Source: Chryseolinea lacunae
Lineage (GTDB): Bacteria > Bacteroidota > Bacteroidia > Cytophagales > Cyclobacteriaceae
Assembly (NCBI RefSeq): GCF_016735595.1
Contig: NZ_JAERRB010000016.1
Location: forward strand, 1 to 64,000
Length of the DNA stretch: 64,000 nt
Direction of reading: 5' to 3'
Made by a program: the position numbers and the translations under genes. Positions 23,467-32,718 of the stretch are shown piece by piece; within the stretch, counting starts at the first letter, position 1, and each line of letters opens with the position of its first letter. Under the pieces are notes generated by a model. That model saw nothing but the letters and a program-made list of their open reading frames with translations, did not search any database and had not been told where the DNA came from.

Positions 23467-25581
23467 ATGAATCTCGACCAAACACTTCGCACTCAAATAC
23501 AAAACGCCGTCACGGCCCTGTTCAATCAGACTATCGACGCCGTGCAGGTGCAGCCCACCAACCACGAGTTTGAAGGCTCGCACACGCTGGTGTGTTTTCC
23601 CTTAACCAAACTGTCGCGCAAAGGCCCCGAAGAAACCGGCCGCCTCATTGGCGACTACCTGGTGCAACACTCGGGCATGGTGAACCGCTTCAACGTGGTG
23701 AAAGGATTTTTGAACCTGGTGCTGAACGACGCGGTGTGGGTAGAGGTGTTTCAAACTATTTTTGCCAACCCCAACTATGGTCAGCTGCCGCCCAACGGGC
23801 AGGAGATCATGATCGAATATTCGTCGCCCAACACTAACAAGCCCTTGCACCTCGGGCACTTGCGCAACAACTTTCTCGGCTACAGCGTGGCAGAGATTTA
23901 TGCGGCCAACGGTTTCAACGTGCACAAGGTGCAGATCATCAACGACCGCGGCATCCACATCTGCAAGTCGATGGCGGCCTGGAAACTTTTTGGCAATGGT
24001 GAGACACCGGAGAGCACAGGCGTGAAGGGCGATCACCTGGTGGGAAAGTATTATGTGAAGTTCGACAAGGAACTTAAAGTTCAGGTCAAGCCCATCATCG
24101 AAACCATTGAAAGCGGTGTGGTGGAGGGCTTCAGCAAAACCGAAACCGACCAGCTGCTGGCCTGCAACAAGCAGATAGCTGTTCTTCAGAACAAACTTCA
24201 AACAGAAGCCGTCGCGGTTGACCGTGCGGCCATTTCGGCCCTGGGCGCGGGTGTTGAAGAATCGTTCGCGCTGGCGCTGGCAGAGAAGGCGACGTGGAAG
24301 GATGTGCTGAAAAATCTGAGTGCAGAAGACACCGGCGATGTGCCCGCAAAAGACATTGAACAAAAGCTGAAGAAGCTTCAGGCGCTGTTGAAGAATGTGA
24401 TTTCTCTGGAAGAGAAAATTGCTGAACAAAAAGCCGCCATAAAAGAAATTGCTCAAAACAAAACCGCCATCATGGGCATTGCCCAGGACATGTTGCGCAA
24501 GTGGGAGCAGAAAGACGAAGAAACCGTGGCCCTCTGGAAAACCATGAACGGCTGGGTATACAACGGCTTCAGCGCCACCTACAAACGCATGGGCGTTGAC
24601 TTCGAAAAGCTCTACTACGAATCGGATACTTATCTGTTGGGCAAACAGGAAGTGTTGAAGGGCGTGGAGAAAGGTTTGTTCTTCCAAAAAGAAGACGGCT
24701 CGGTGTGGGTTGACCTCACCGCCGAGGGGCTCGATCAGAAATTGTTGCTCCGCTCAGACGGCACGTCGGTGTATATGACGCAGGACATTGGCACGGCCAT
24801 TCTCCGCTTCACCGACTTCCCCAAAATTATGGGACAGGTATACACCGTGGGCAACGAACAGGAGCATCACTTCAAAGTGTTGTTCATCATCCTGAGCAAG
24901 CTCGGGTTCGAATGGGCCAAGCGTTGTTTCCACTTGTCGTATGGCATGGTAGATTTGCCCACGGGCAAAATGAAATCGCGCGAAGGCACCGTAGTAGACG
25001 CCGACGACCTGATGCAGGAAATGGTTGACGAAGCCGAGGTGCTTACTCGCAAGCTGGGCAGGATCGAAGACCTGAGCGAGGACGAAGCAAAACAATTGTT
25101 CGAGATGATCGGTCTTGGTGGTTTGAAGTTTTTCTTGCTGAAAGTAGATCCGAAGAAACGCATGTTGTTCGACCCCAACGAGTCCATTCAATTGCAAGGA
25201 TTCACCGGGCCGTTCATTCAATACACACACGCCCGCTGTCGCTCCATTGGGCGCAAAGCGGAGAGCATGAATCTGGTTTGTACCGAAGCCGATTTGAGGC
25301 TGGTGCACACCCTTGAACCTGAAGAGCGCGAAGCTTTGGTTGTGTTAAGTTTGTTTGAAACTAAAATCCGCGAGGCAGCCCGCGAATATTCGCCGGCGGT
25401 CATTGCCAACTATGCGTTCGATCTGGCCAAGGTTTACAACAAATTCTATCAGAACATTCCTGTCTTCAACGAGGCAGACCAGGTCAAGCTCAAATTCCGG
25501 GTTGCGTTCACCAAGGCCATTGCCGATGCCATTGGCAAGGCCATGAACCTGCTGGGCATAGCGGTGCCCGAAAAGATGTAA
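23467..25581 (+). CDS. argS: Arginyl-tRNA synthetase with internal insertion
   Basis: Class I aminoacyl-tRNA synthetase charging tRNA-Arg. The HIGH motif appears as 'HLGH' (128-131) after 'SSPNTNKPL', the KMSKS equivalent is 'KMKSREG', and the DALR anticodon-binding domain closes the protein ('FTGPFIQYTHARCRSI' onward). At 704 residues it is about 110 longer than typical ArgRS. The excess lies between about 203 and 335, a Lys/Glu/Ala/Gln-rich, probably coiled-coil stretch between 'GKYYVKFDKEL' and 'MLRKWEQKDEE'. The start at 23467 was chosen because the 12 upstream codons are derived from the repeat-flanking DNA. The gene is next to the arginine decarboxylase group. Confidence 0.93.
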   Translation: MNLDQTLRTQIQNAVTALFNQTIDAVQVQPTNHEFEGSHTLVCFPLTKLSRKGPEETGRLIGDYLVQHSGMVNRFNVVKGFLNLVLNDAVWVEVFQTIFANPNYGQLPPNGQEIMIEYSSPNTNKPLHLGHLRNNFLGYSVAEIYAANGFNVHKVQIINDRGIHICKSMAAWKLFGNGETPESTGVKGDHLVGKYYVKFDKELKVQVKPIIETIESGVVEGFSKTETDQLLACNKQIAVLQNKLQTEAVAVDRAAISALGAGVEESFALALAEKATWKDVLKNLSAEDTGDVPAKDIEQKLKKLQALLKNVISLEEKIAEQKAAIKEIAQNKTAIMGIAQDMLRKWEQKDEETVALWKTMNGWVYNGFSATYKRMGVDFEKLYYESDTYLLGKQEVLKGVEKGLFFQKEDGSVWVDLTAEGLDQKLLLRSDGTSVYMTQDIGTAILRFTDFPKIMGQVYTVGNEQEHHFKVLFIILSKLGFEWAKRCFHLSYGMVDLPTGKMKSREGTVVDADDLMQEMVDEAEVLTRKLGRIEDLSEDEAKQLFEMIGLGGLKFFLLKVDPKKRMLFDPNESIQLQGFTGPFIQYTHARCRSIGRKAESMNLVCTEADLRLVHTLEPEEREALVVLSLFETKIREAAREYSPAVIANYAFDLAKVYNKFYQNIPVFNEADQVKLKFRVAFTKAIADAIGKAMNLLGIAVPEKM

Positions 25582-25708
25582 GGCGCAAGGGCCGCGCCTT
25601 GGGGAGCGGCGGCGTCACTTCTTCGGTTACCGTTAATTGTGATGAAAGGAATCCCGCATGTGCGGAACAAATCGTAAATTTTGCTGTTCTTATAAAAAGC
25701 ACTACCCT

Positions 25709-26209
25709 ATGAAAACCATTCTTTTTTCTATCCTACTTTTTCTTCCCACTATGGCATCTTCTGTTTATGATTTCAAGATGAATTCGATCGATGGCGATGT
25801 CATTGATTTTGCCAAGTACAAGGGCAAGACCCTGCTCATTGTGAACACGGCGTCGAAGTGCGGCTTCACCCCGCAGTATGCCGACCTGCAAAAGCTGAAC
25901 GATCAGTATGGCAGCAAGGTGACCATTCTCGGTTTCCCGGCCAACAACTTTGGTTCGCAAGAGCCCGGCACCAACACCGAGATTGCATCGTTCTGCCAGA
26001 AAAACTATGGCGTCACGTTTCAGATGTTCGAAAAGGTGTCGGTGAAAGGCGACGACCAGTCGGCACTCTTCAAATTTCTGAAAGACAAGACGGGTGAAGA
26101 ACCCAGCTGGAATTTTTGCAAATACCTGGTGAAACCCGACGGCACCGTGAAGTTCTTCGCCTCTAAGGTGAGCCCGTTGGACAAACAGATTTTGGATGAG
26201 ATTAATTAA
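25709..26209 (+). CDS. Glutathione peroxidase-family protein, exported
   Basis: Thiol peroxidase of the glutathione peroxidase family, 166 residues from the ATG at 25709, which opens a short signal peptide ('MKTILFSILLFLPTMASS'). The peroxidatic Cys is in 'NTASKCGFTPQY' and the Trp/Asn pair in 'PSWNF'. The usual FPCNQFG block reads 'FPANNFGSQEPG': the second Cys is Ala, and the Gln usually counted in the catalytic tetrad is Asn. It probably uses thioredoxin-like reductants rather than glutathione (inference). A paralogue overlaps its stop codon, so the two are translationally coupled. Confidence 0.88.
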   Translation: MKTILFSILLFLPTMASSVYDFKMNSIDGDVIDFAKYKGKTLLIVNTASKCGFTPQYADLQKLNDQYGSKVTILGFPANNFGSQEPGTNTEIASFCQKNYGVTFQMFEKVSVKGDDQSALFKFLKDKTGEEPSWNFCKYLVKPDGTVKFFASKVSPLDKQILDEIN

Positions 26210-26753
26210 AGCCGGCGTTATTGTCGTTATCGGGATGGGACTTGCCGCATTTATTTCAGGAAAACTATCGTCTGGCAAACCCGGACCGGTGACAGGAACA
26301 ATCTACGATTTCAAAATGACCGCCCTCGACGGACACGAAATTGATTTTTCGGTCTATAAAGGCAAGACCTTACTGATCGTGAACACCGCCTCCAAGTGCG
26401 GGTTCACGCCTCAGTATGCCGACCTCGAAAAGATTCACGAAAACTATGGCGACAAGGTGGCGGTGCTTGGCTTTCCGGCCAACAACTTCCTGTGGCAGGA
26501 GCCCGGCAGCAACGACGAGATTGCTACTTTCTGCGAAAAAAACTATGGCGTGAAGTTTCAGATGTTCGAAAAAATATCGGTGAAAGGCCGCGACAAACAC
26601 CCGCTCTACAAATGGCTTGAGGCCAAGACGGGCGAAGTGCCCTCGTGGAATTTCTGCAAGTTTGTGGTGAACCCAGACGGCACCGTGGTGAAGTTCTTCC
26701 CCTCGAAAGTAAGCCCCCTCGACAAGCAGATTGTCGACGCCCTGGGGCTGTAG
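26196..26753 (+). CDS. Glutathione peroxidase-family protein, membrane-anchored paralogue
   Basis: Tandem duplicate of the preceding gene, whose last 14 bp overlap this start. The 185-residue protein has an N-terminal hydrophobic anchor or signal ('AGVIVVIGMGLAAFIS') and the same core: 'NTASKCGFTPQY', 'FPANNFLWQEPG' and 'PSWNFCKF'. As in its partner, the FPCNQF motif lacks both the resolving Cys and the Gln. The different leader suggests a different envelope location from its sibling. Likely role: peroxide or lipid hydroperoxide reduction in the periplasm. Confidence 0.88.
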   Translation: MRLIKAGVIVVIGMGLAAFISGKLSSGKPGPVTGTIYDFKMTALDGHEIDFSVYKGKTLLIVNTASKCGFTPQYADLEKIHENYGDKVAVLGFPANNFLWQEPGSNDEIATFCEKNYGVKFQMFEKISVKGRDKHPLYKWLEAKTGEVPSWNFCKFVVNPDGTVVKFFPSKVSPLDKQIVDALGL

Positions 26754-26798
26754 TCTTTCATTCGCCAATCCAGTTCAAGTTATCTACCACAACGCCCC

Positions 26799-27257
26799 AT
26801 GCTTTCCCTTTCCATAAAAGAAGACTTGCAGCAGGCCTGCCGCCACTATGCCGAACAGCGTTTGGCCACGGCACGCCAGGCCATGGACCACGCACAGGAA
26901 GCCGCCAACGAAGAAGGCAAGAGCAGCGCCGGCGACAAATATGAAACCGGTCGGGCCATGGCGCAGATCGAGCGCGACAAGGCGGCACAGCAGGCGCACG
27001 AAGCACAGAAGCTCCTGCAAATCATAAACCAGCTCAACCCAGCCCTGCACCACGACAAGGTGGCTGCGGGCAGTGTGGTGGTCACCACGGCCCACACGTT
27101 CTATCTCGCGGTGGGCATTGGCAAACTGCTGGTTTCGGGCACCGAATTTCTGGTGCTGGCCCCGGCATCGCCCCTAGGAAAATCGCTGCTTGGGCTGGCC
27201 GTGAACGACGCGTTTACGTTCAATAACCAGCGCTACACCATTCTTCAGATTCTGTAG
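26799..27257 (+). CDS. GreA/GreB-like factor, truncated type
   Basis: The 152-residue protein has an N-terminal antiparallel coiled coil with the Gre-type loop 'KSSAGDKYETGRAMAQIERDKA'. The C-terminal FKBP-like half follows ('VAAGSVVVTTAHTFYLAVGIG', 'PLGKSLLGLAVNDAFTF'). Known: this Bacteroidota family is often mislabelled as a 3-oxoacyl-ACP synthase; by fold it is a relative of transcript-cleavage factors binding RNA polymerase. The acidic tip expected for cleavage is only partly present, so an antagonistic or modulating role is possible. It lies between the peroxidase pair and menA, all on the same strand. Confidence 0.82.
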   Translation: MLSLSIKEDLQQACRHYAEQRLATARQAMDHAQEAANEEGKSSAGDKYETGRAMAQIERDKAAQQAHEAQKLLQIINQLNPALHHDKVAAGSVVVTTAHTFYLAVGIGKLLVSGTEFLVLAPASPLGKSLLGLAVNDAFTFNNQRYTILQIL

Positions 27258-27318
27258 GGCAAAAGCCTGCGCCGCGTCGCGGGAATTGAATTATATTCGC
27301 CCCATATTTCCGAACGTC

Positions 27319-28215
27319 ATGGATATTAAAATCTGGTTACAAGCCTTTCGCCTGCGCACGTTGCCGCTGTCGCTGTCGTGCATTGCCATGGGCGGGTTTC
27401 TTGCCGCTTCGGCAGGCGCTTTCCGCTGGAACATCTTCCTGCTCTGCGTGCTCACCACCATCTTCCTGCAAGTGCTCTCTAACCTGGCCAACGACTATGG
27501 CGACTCCGTGAACGGTGCCGACCACGCCGGTCGCAAAGGGCCGACACGTGCCGTGCAGAGTGGTGCCATCTCGGCCGGGCAAATGAAAACGGCCGTCGTC
27601 ATCTTTGTGGCCTTGTGTCTTTTTAGCGGCGTCAGTTTGTTGCTGGTGTCGTTCGGGTTCAACTGGAATGCCATCCTGTTTTTCTTTGGCCTGGGCGTGC
27701 TCAGCATCCTGGCAGCCATTGCCTACACCGTAGGAAAAAGACCGTATGGCTATGTGGGCCTCGGCGACTTTTCGGTACTGATCTTTTTTGGTCTTGTGGG
27801 CGTGATGGGTTCCTACTATCTGTTCACACAACAACTCTCGTGGCGCGAAATATTGCCCGCCCTCAGTTGCGGCCTGTTCTCTATCGGCGTGCTGAACGTG
27901 AACAACATCCGCGACATTGAATCAGACAAAGCCGCAGGCAAGTTCTCTATCCCCGTGCGCATTGGCCGGAGCAATGCAGTGGCCTATCATTGGATCTTGT
28001 TGATTGGCGGACTGCTGGCGGCCACGGTCTATAGTGTGCTCACCTTTCATTCCGTATGGCAATTTCTGTTTCTTCTTAGTCTGCCGTTGTTCATTCGCAA
28101 CGGCGTTGCCGTGCAGCGAAAGCCTTCCCACGAACTTGATCCTTACCTGAAACAAATGGCACTGTCCACATTAGTGTTTGTGCTGTTGTTTGGCGTAGGG
28201 TTGTTGGCGAGTTGA
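27319..28215 (+). CDS. menA: 1,4-dihydroxy-2-naphthoate polyprenyltransferase
   Basis: Attaches the polyprenyl tail to 1,4-dihydroxy-2-naphthoate, the membrane step of menaquinone synthesis. The 298-residue protein has about eight membrane segments and both Asp-rich UbiA motifs: 'NDYGDSVNGAD' and 'NNIRDIESDKAAGK'. 'GPTRAVQSGAI' is typical of MenA. The start at 27319 drops 11 upstream codons that lack family similarity. Menaquinone fits with the NuoABCD genes 3 kb downstream. No other men genes are in the window. Confidence 0.92.
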   Translation: MDIKIWLQAFRLRTLPLSLSCIAMGGFLAASAGAFRWNIFLLCVLTTIFLQVLSNLANDYGDSVNGADHAGRKGPTRAVQSGAISAGQMKTAVVIFVALCLFSGVSLLLVSFGFNWNAILFFFGLGVLSILAAIAYTVGKRPYGYVGLGDFSVLIFFGLVGVMGSYYLFTQQLSWREILPALSCGLFSIGVLNVNNIRDIESDKAAGKFSIPVRIGRSNAVAYHWILLIGGLLAATVYSVLTFHSVWQFLFLLSLPLFIRNGVAVQRKPSHELDPYLKQMALSTLVFVLLFGVGLLAS

Positions 28216-28302
28216 CGATTTCGAAATGTGATGGTGTGATCGTGACCAAAACGCTCCGTTCGGGAACGATGTGCTACACATTCATCGACTATCGTACTGG
28301 CT

Positions 28303-31044
28303 CTATCGTACTAATAATACTTGCCCCGACCGCTTCCCTCTGAACGTTGCTGGCTCACCGGTTCTAAACACACCTTTGATCGCCCATGTATACGACCCCG
28401 GAGGCAATGCCTTTCCTTCCGACATTCCATTCCATCCTCGATCGGTTGCCTGCTCCACATCGTCGGTTTGGAAAACCCTGCTTCCCGACATATCGAAGAT
28501 CACCAGGTTGATTTGCGTGAGCGCCTCGCTGCGGATGCGGAACACGTCGTTGGTGCCATCGTTGTTGGGAGAGAAGAAGGTGGGGATGAACAGATCGGAA
28601 GGTTCGTCGAGCACCGTGATGGTGAAGGTTTGCGCACCACTCACATCGATGCCGCCGCGTGCCGTGCCAACGTTGTCGCGCAGCACAACGTTGCAGGTGA
28701 TGGTTCCTGAAAAGTTATCGGCCAGTGTGAAGTCAAGGTCGCCATTGGGGCGAAGGGTTGGACCGGCAGTGAAGAAGCGCGTCTCGTCGGGCGTGATGGT
28801 GAACGTGAGTGCCTGACTCGCTTCGTCAGCGGGGCCTGCGCTGATGTTGGTTGCCCAGTGGGCGAATGTATGCTGTGCTGAATTTTCTACTACCGTCATG
28901 TCTGTTCCTTTTGTGAACGAGGGTGCATCGTTCACACCAATCACAGATATTTCTGCATGCACGGGTAAGCTTTGTGTTAAGCCTCCATACACGATATACG
29001 TCAACGTACGCTTGTCGTGCAACGCAGGGCTTTCGCTGGTCGATCCAAACTGAAGCGTTCTCAGCACCCGTGTGTAGACTGCCGCCGGTGCGCTCCCGCT
29101 GAGGGTCAATTGTCCCGTGGCAGTGTTGAACGATGTCGCCAACTCTGATGCTGCAACAGACAGAACATCACCCGCCACAAATCCAGCGGTGATGGTTACT
29201 GTAACTTTTTCTACACGCCCATAACCAAGCGCAGGCACGCTGGCGACGGCAACGGGCGGTTCACCTTCCACAAATTCGGTGAGGTTGGAAACGATTTGCA
29301 CGATGGGCGCAGGGTTCACCAGAACAGCCCCGCCGTGGTGTGCGCCAGCGGCAATGCTTCTCACATTTTTAATAGGCGGTGCAGGGTCAGCATCGTCGCC
29401 CCACGAAACCACGTTCCCGTTTGCCAGCAGCGCCATGTTGTTGCGCCCGAATGCCGACAAGGCAATGACGTTGTTGAGACCGGTGGGAAGCGCAGTTTCG
29501 GCTGCATCGCCCCAGGCCAGCACGGTGCCATCGGCTTGCAGTCCCAACACATGGTTGGCGCCCGACGCAATGGCTACGATGTTGGTCCACGGTGGCGAAG
29601 TGAGGTTGCCCCATGTCATCACGGTGCCGTTGTCGAGCAATGCGGCGCTGTGTGCCATGCCACCGCTGATCATTTTCACATGCTGCAATGATGCGGGCAC
29701 AGTGGTTTGACCGGAATTGTTTTTACCCCAGGCCACCACGGTGCCATTGGCCAGCAACGCCAGGCTATGCGCCGTGCCACAGGCCACTGCTTTGGCGGTG
29801 GTGATAATGGAGGCGTTCAACTGCCCGTCGGCATTGGCACCCCACGTCTGCAACGTTCCATCGGCTTTCAGGGCCACGGCGTGCGCGTTGCCGCAGGCCA
29901 CTTGTTTCACATTGATGAGCCCTGTGGGAACGGTGAGCGCGGGCGCGTTGCCAAACCGTTGAACGGTTCCGTCGGCGTAGAGCACCACCGTGAATTTGTC
30001 GCCTGCGGCGAGTTGGCGAATGTGGCGCTCGCTGGCGGGATAGGACTGGCTTGTAGAGTCACGCCCCCAGAGCGTGAACGCTATTTCGTTGGAGGTGAGT
30101 GCAAGCGAGGTGGCTGGCCCCGCGGCAACGGACAGGATGTGATGCAACGTGTCGGGAGTGAGCGTTTGACCAAATTCAGTTTGCATGGGCGTGTTGAAAC
30201 GTACGCCACCCCAGGCCAGAACATGCCCGTCGCTTTGCAGCGCGAGCGTATGAAAATAGCCGGCGGCCAGGTCGATCACGTTGGCCAGCGCCTGGGGAAT
30301 GTCGAGTTGGTTTCCCTGATAGGGCCCCCACATGGAAACCGATCCGTCGGGGCGGATTGCGGCACCAAACTGATCGCCCACTTTGGAAGCCACTATAGGG
30401 CCTAGCGTTGCCGGCGCATTTGGGGTGAACGACGGCGCGCCCCAGGTCACCACCGTCCCATCGGACTTGAGCGCAATGATGTTGGTCTGCAGTGCATCAA
30501 TGGCCACCACACCCGACTGGGCTGCCAGGGGCACAGCGTAACTCACGTTGTCAGTCATCAGCACGCGGCCGTCGGCGGTTAGCACCGCCGTTACTTCTCC
30601 ACCCGCTGCAATGTCTATAATGTTTTGATAGGCCGACACATCGGCTTCACCGTGCACATTGAAGTCGGAGATTGCCACGACTGTGCCGTTGGCCAGCAGC
30701 GCCAGGCGATGGATGTCGCCGATGGCGGTTTTCTTCACGTTGGCGAGCGGGCCCAGCTGCAGTCCGTTGCCCCATTCCACAAGCGTGCCGTCTGCTTTCA
30801 GAGCCATGATGCGGTCGGTGGCGAGCGACACTTGTTTGATGTCGGTGGCTTGCACGGGTATGGGCAGGATCAGGTCGCCTCCCAGCAGGCTTCCATCAAA
30901 GCCCCAGCCCGAAAGCTGCTGGCCGTTTGCCAGCGGCACAATCGCGCACAACAAAGAGAGCACGCCGAAAAACTTTGTGAGCAAGGCAAGAACAGGAATG
31001 GATCTGTTGGATTGCATGAGTGTGATGTGCAGGGCTGTTTTCAT
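28303..31044 (-). CDS. RCC1-repeat surface protein with T9SS C-terminal (CHU_C) domain
   Basis: The 913-residue protein is read from the ATG at 31044. An alternative ATG at 31017 leaves the signal peptide core ('ALLTKFFGVLSLLCAIVPLANGQ') intact. Residues about 35-640 contain RCC1/beta-propeller-like repeats with the recurring pattern 'ALKADGTVxxWG'. Cadherin-like or tandem-95-type modules follow ('APSFTKGTDMTVVENS', 'DFTLADNFSGTITCNVV'). The last ~95 residues are a gliding-motility-associated C-terminal domain ('FIPTFFSPNNDGTNDVF', 'NGMSEGKALPPGSYTW'), which targets proteins to the type IX secretion system. Likely a cell-surface adhesin or matrix protein. Divergent from nuoA. Confidence 0.87.
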   Translation of the reverse strand: MKTALHITLMQSNRSIPVLALLTKFFGVLSLLCAIVPLANGQQLSGWGFDGSLLGGDLILPIPVQATDIKQVSLATDRIMALKADGTLVEWGNGLQLGPLANVKKTAIGDIHRLALLANGTVVAISDFNVHGEADVSAYQNIIDIAAGGEVTAVLTADGRVLMTDNVSYAVPLAAQSGVVAIDALQTNIIALKSDGTVVTWGAPSFTPNAPATLGPIVASKVGDQFGAAIRPDGSVSMWGPYQGNQLDIPQALANVIDLAAGYFHTLALQSDGHVLAWGGVRFNTPMQTEFGQTLTPDTLHHILSVAAGPATSLALTSNEIAFTLWGRDSTSQSYPASERHIRQLAAGDKFTVVLYADGTVQRFGNAPALTVPTGLINVKQVACGNAHAVALKADGTLQTWGANADGQLNASIITTAKAVACGTAHSLALLANGTVVAWGKNNSGQTTVPASLQHVKMISGGMAHSAALLDNGTVMTWGNLTSPPWTNIVAIASGANHVLGLQADGTVLAWGDAAETALPTGLNNVIALSAFGRNNMALLANGNVVSWGDDADPAPPIKNVRSIAAGAHHGGAVLVNPAPIVQIVSNLTEFVEGEPPVAVASVPALGYGRVEKVTVTITAGFVAGDVLSVAASELATSFNTATGQLTLSGSAPAAVYTRVLRTLQFGSTSESPALHDKRTLTYIVYGGLTQSLPVHAEISVIGVNDAPSFTKGTDMTVVENSAQHTFAHWATNISAGPADEASQALTFTITPDETRFFTAGPTLRPNGDLDFTLADNFSGTITCNVVLRDNVGTARGGIDVSGAQTFTITVLDEPSDLFIPTFFSPNNDGTNDVFRIRSEALTQINLVIFDMSGSRVFQTDDVEQATDRGWNGMSEGKALPPGSYTWAIKGVFRTGEPATFRGKRSGQVLLVR

Positions 31045-31164
31045 GGCGGGAACGATTTGGTTGACAGGCGCAAGGTTAGTGTGCGCCACTGCAATTATTT
31101 TGCGGTTTGTGAAATGCCCGAAAAAAAGATGGATGCTGTGGGAAGCGTTTTTCGTAGTGCGAAA

Positions 31165-31186
31165 TAGCTTTGCATCCGTATCTTTG
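31165..31186 (+). promoter_or_regulatory. Candidate nuoA promoter boxes
   Basis: Two overlapping matches to the Bacteroidota -7 consensus TAnnTTTG: tagctttg (31165-31172) and tatctttg (31179-31186). The second ends 5 bp before the nuoA ATG, which would give an almost leaderless transcript, so the first is the more plausible. No clear -33 TTG. Confidence 0.35.
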
Positions 31187-31191
31187 GTCTC

Positions 31192-31689
31192 ATGGATCGA
31201 CAGCCTTATTGGTCGGCATTTGGCGAAATTCTGCTCTACCTGATGGCAGGTGTGGTTTTCGTTCTCGTCACGTTGCTGGTGTCGCGCGCCATTCGCCCGC
31301 ACCGGCCCAACGCCGAAAAATTAACCACCTACGAAAGCGGGGAGGAGCCGGTGAGTTCGCCCTGGTCGCAATTCAACCTGAGGTTCTATGTGGTGGCGCT
31401 CATCTTCCTGTTGTTTGAGGTGGAGATTGTTTTCCTGTTTCCCTGGTCAACCGTGTTTGCCAACAAAACGCTGCAAGCGGAAACCAACGGCGCGTGGGGC
31501 TGGTTTGCCATGGGAGAGATGCTGGTGTTCATTGCCGTGCTGGCCCTGGGCCTGGCCTATGCCTGGGTGAACGGACACCTCGATTGGGTGAAGCCCGAAC
31601 CCACCCCCACGGCGTTTGAATCGAAGGTGCCAAAAGCACTCTACGATGCCGTGAACGAAAAATATAAGAAACACGAAAAGCCTTCCTGA
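31192..31689 (+). CDS. nuoA: NADH-quinone oxidoreductase subunit A
   Basis: Membrane subunit of respiratory complex I. The 165-residue protein has three transmembrane segments (about 12-33, 64-85, 101-121). The conserved loop between the first two is 'YESGEEPVSSPWSQFNLRFY', followed by 'LFEVEIVFLFPW', whose glutamates line the quinone/proton path. It is first in a tight nuoABCD run. The C-terminal tail is about 40 residues longer than in E. coli NuoA and hydrophilic. Confidence 0.93.
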   Translation: MDRQPYWSAFGEILLYLMAGVVFVLVTLLVSRAIRPHRPNAEKLTTYESGEEPVSSPWSQFNLRFYVVALIFLLFEVEIVFLFPWSTVFANKTLQAETNGAWGWFAMGEMLVFIAVLALGLAYAWVNGHLDWVKPEPTPTAFESKVPKALYDAVNEKYKKHEKPS

Positions 31690-31710
31690 GGCGACTGCGG
31701 AAAACGAGCT

Positions 31711-32244
31711 ATGGGACTACTGGATCAACGCTTTGAACATGGTGGTGTGATTGTGACACACCTCGACGATCTGCTGAACTGGGCGCGCCTGTCGTCTATG
31801 TTTCCCATGACCTTTGGCCTGGCCTGCTGCGCCATTGAGTTTATGAGCACGGGCACCACAGTCTATGACATGGACCGCTTTGGCATGGCCCCACGCTCCA
31901 GCCCACGCCAGGCCGACGTGATGATTATTGCCGGCACCGTCACCTTCAAGATGGCCGACCGCATCAAACGTCTCTACGAACAAATGGCCGAGCCGCGCTA
32001 CGTCATCTCCATGGGATCGTGCGCCAACTGTGGTGGTCCCTACTGGCAGCACGGCTATCATGTGGTGAAAGGGGTGGACCGCATCATTCCCGTTGACGTG
32101 TATGTGCCGGGTTGTCCGCCGCGTCCCGAAGCCCTCATTGGTGGCTTCCTGAAGCTGCAGGAGAAAATCAGAAACGAATCGCTGGTGGCACCCAAGGCCA
32201 TCGAAAAACTATTGAAGAACGAAACTGCACATGCCAGTATCTGA
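31711..32244 (+). CDS. nuoB: NADH-quinone oxidoreductase subunit B
   Basis: Peripheral complex I subunit carrying the N2 [4Fe-4S] cluster that passes electrons to quinone. All ligands are visible: adjacent cysteines in 'GLACCAIEF', one in '[12 protein letters not shown]' and one in '[11 protein letters not shown]'. The quinone-pocket stretch '[22 protein letters not shown]' is intact. 177 residues, normal size. Its end overlaps the nuoC start by 14 bp, indicating translational coupling. Confidence 0.95.
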   Translation: MGLLDQRFEHGGVIVTHLDDLLNWARLSSMFPMTFGLACCAIEFMSTGTTVYDMDRFGMAPRSSPRQADVMIIAGTVTFKMADRIKRLYEQMAEPRYVISMGSCANCGGPYWQHGYHVVKGVDRIIPVDVYVPGCPPRPEALIGGFLKLQEKIRNESLVAPKAIEKLLKNETAHASI

Positions 32245-32716
32245 GTCCATACTAACCCTGGCGCAGGCCGCCTGCCAACACACCCCTCCCGTGGTAGACG
32301 AGCAGGCATCGCCCAAGGCCCTGATCGTGGCTGCGGCCGACCTGCTGGCAGTAGCTCAGCAGTTGCATGCCTCGCCCGAAACCTATTTCGACATGCTGTC
32401 GTGCGTGACGGGCATCGACAACGGTGCGGCGGCCGGCACAATGGAGGTGGCCTACAACCTCTATTCCATTCCCTTCAACCTTCATCTCATGCTGAAGGTG
32501 GTGTTGCCCCGCGACAACGCAGAACTGCCCACCCTGACCGGCATTTGGAAAACGGCCGACTGGCAAGAGCGCGAAGTGTTCGACATGTATGGCATCCGCT
32601 TCACGGGCCACCCCGACATGCGCCGCATTTTGATGCCCGAAGATTGGGAAGGGCATCCGCTGCGAAAAGACTACAGCCACCAGGGCTACTACCGCGACAT
32701 TAAAGTAGCCTACTAG
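32231..32716 (+). CDS. nuoC: NADH-quinone oxidoreductase subunit C
   Basis: The 161-residue 30-kDa-type subunit of the complex I connecting arm. The family signature '[39 protein letters not shown]' region is complete near the C-terminus (about 115-150). It is separate from nuoD, with 2 bp between them, unlike the fused NuoCD of enterobacteria. It overlaps nuoB by 14 bp. Confidence 0.95.
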   Translation: MPVSESILTLAQAACQHTPPVVDEQASPKALIVAAADLLAVAQQLHASPETYFDMLSCVTGIDNGAAAGTMEVAYNLYSIPFNLHLMLKVVLPRDNAELPTLTGIWKTADWQEREVFDMYGIRFTGHPDMRRILMPEDWEGHPLRKDYSHQGYYRDIKVAY

Positions 32717-32718
32717 CC

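Noticed and set aside
28303-31044. Repeated blocks in the RCC1-type protein considered as a CRISPR or tandem DNA repeat
   Set aside because: Repetition is at protein level (ALKADGTVxxWG), diverged in DNA, and in frame; there are no spacers.
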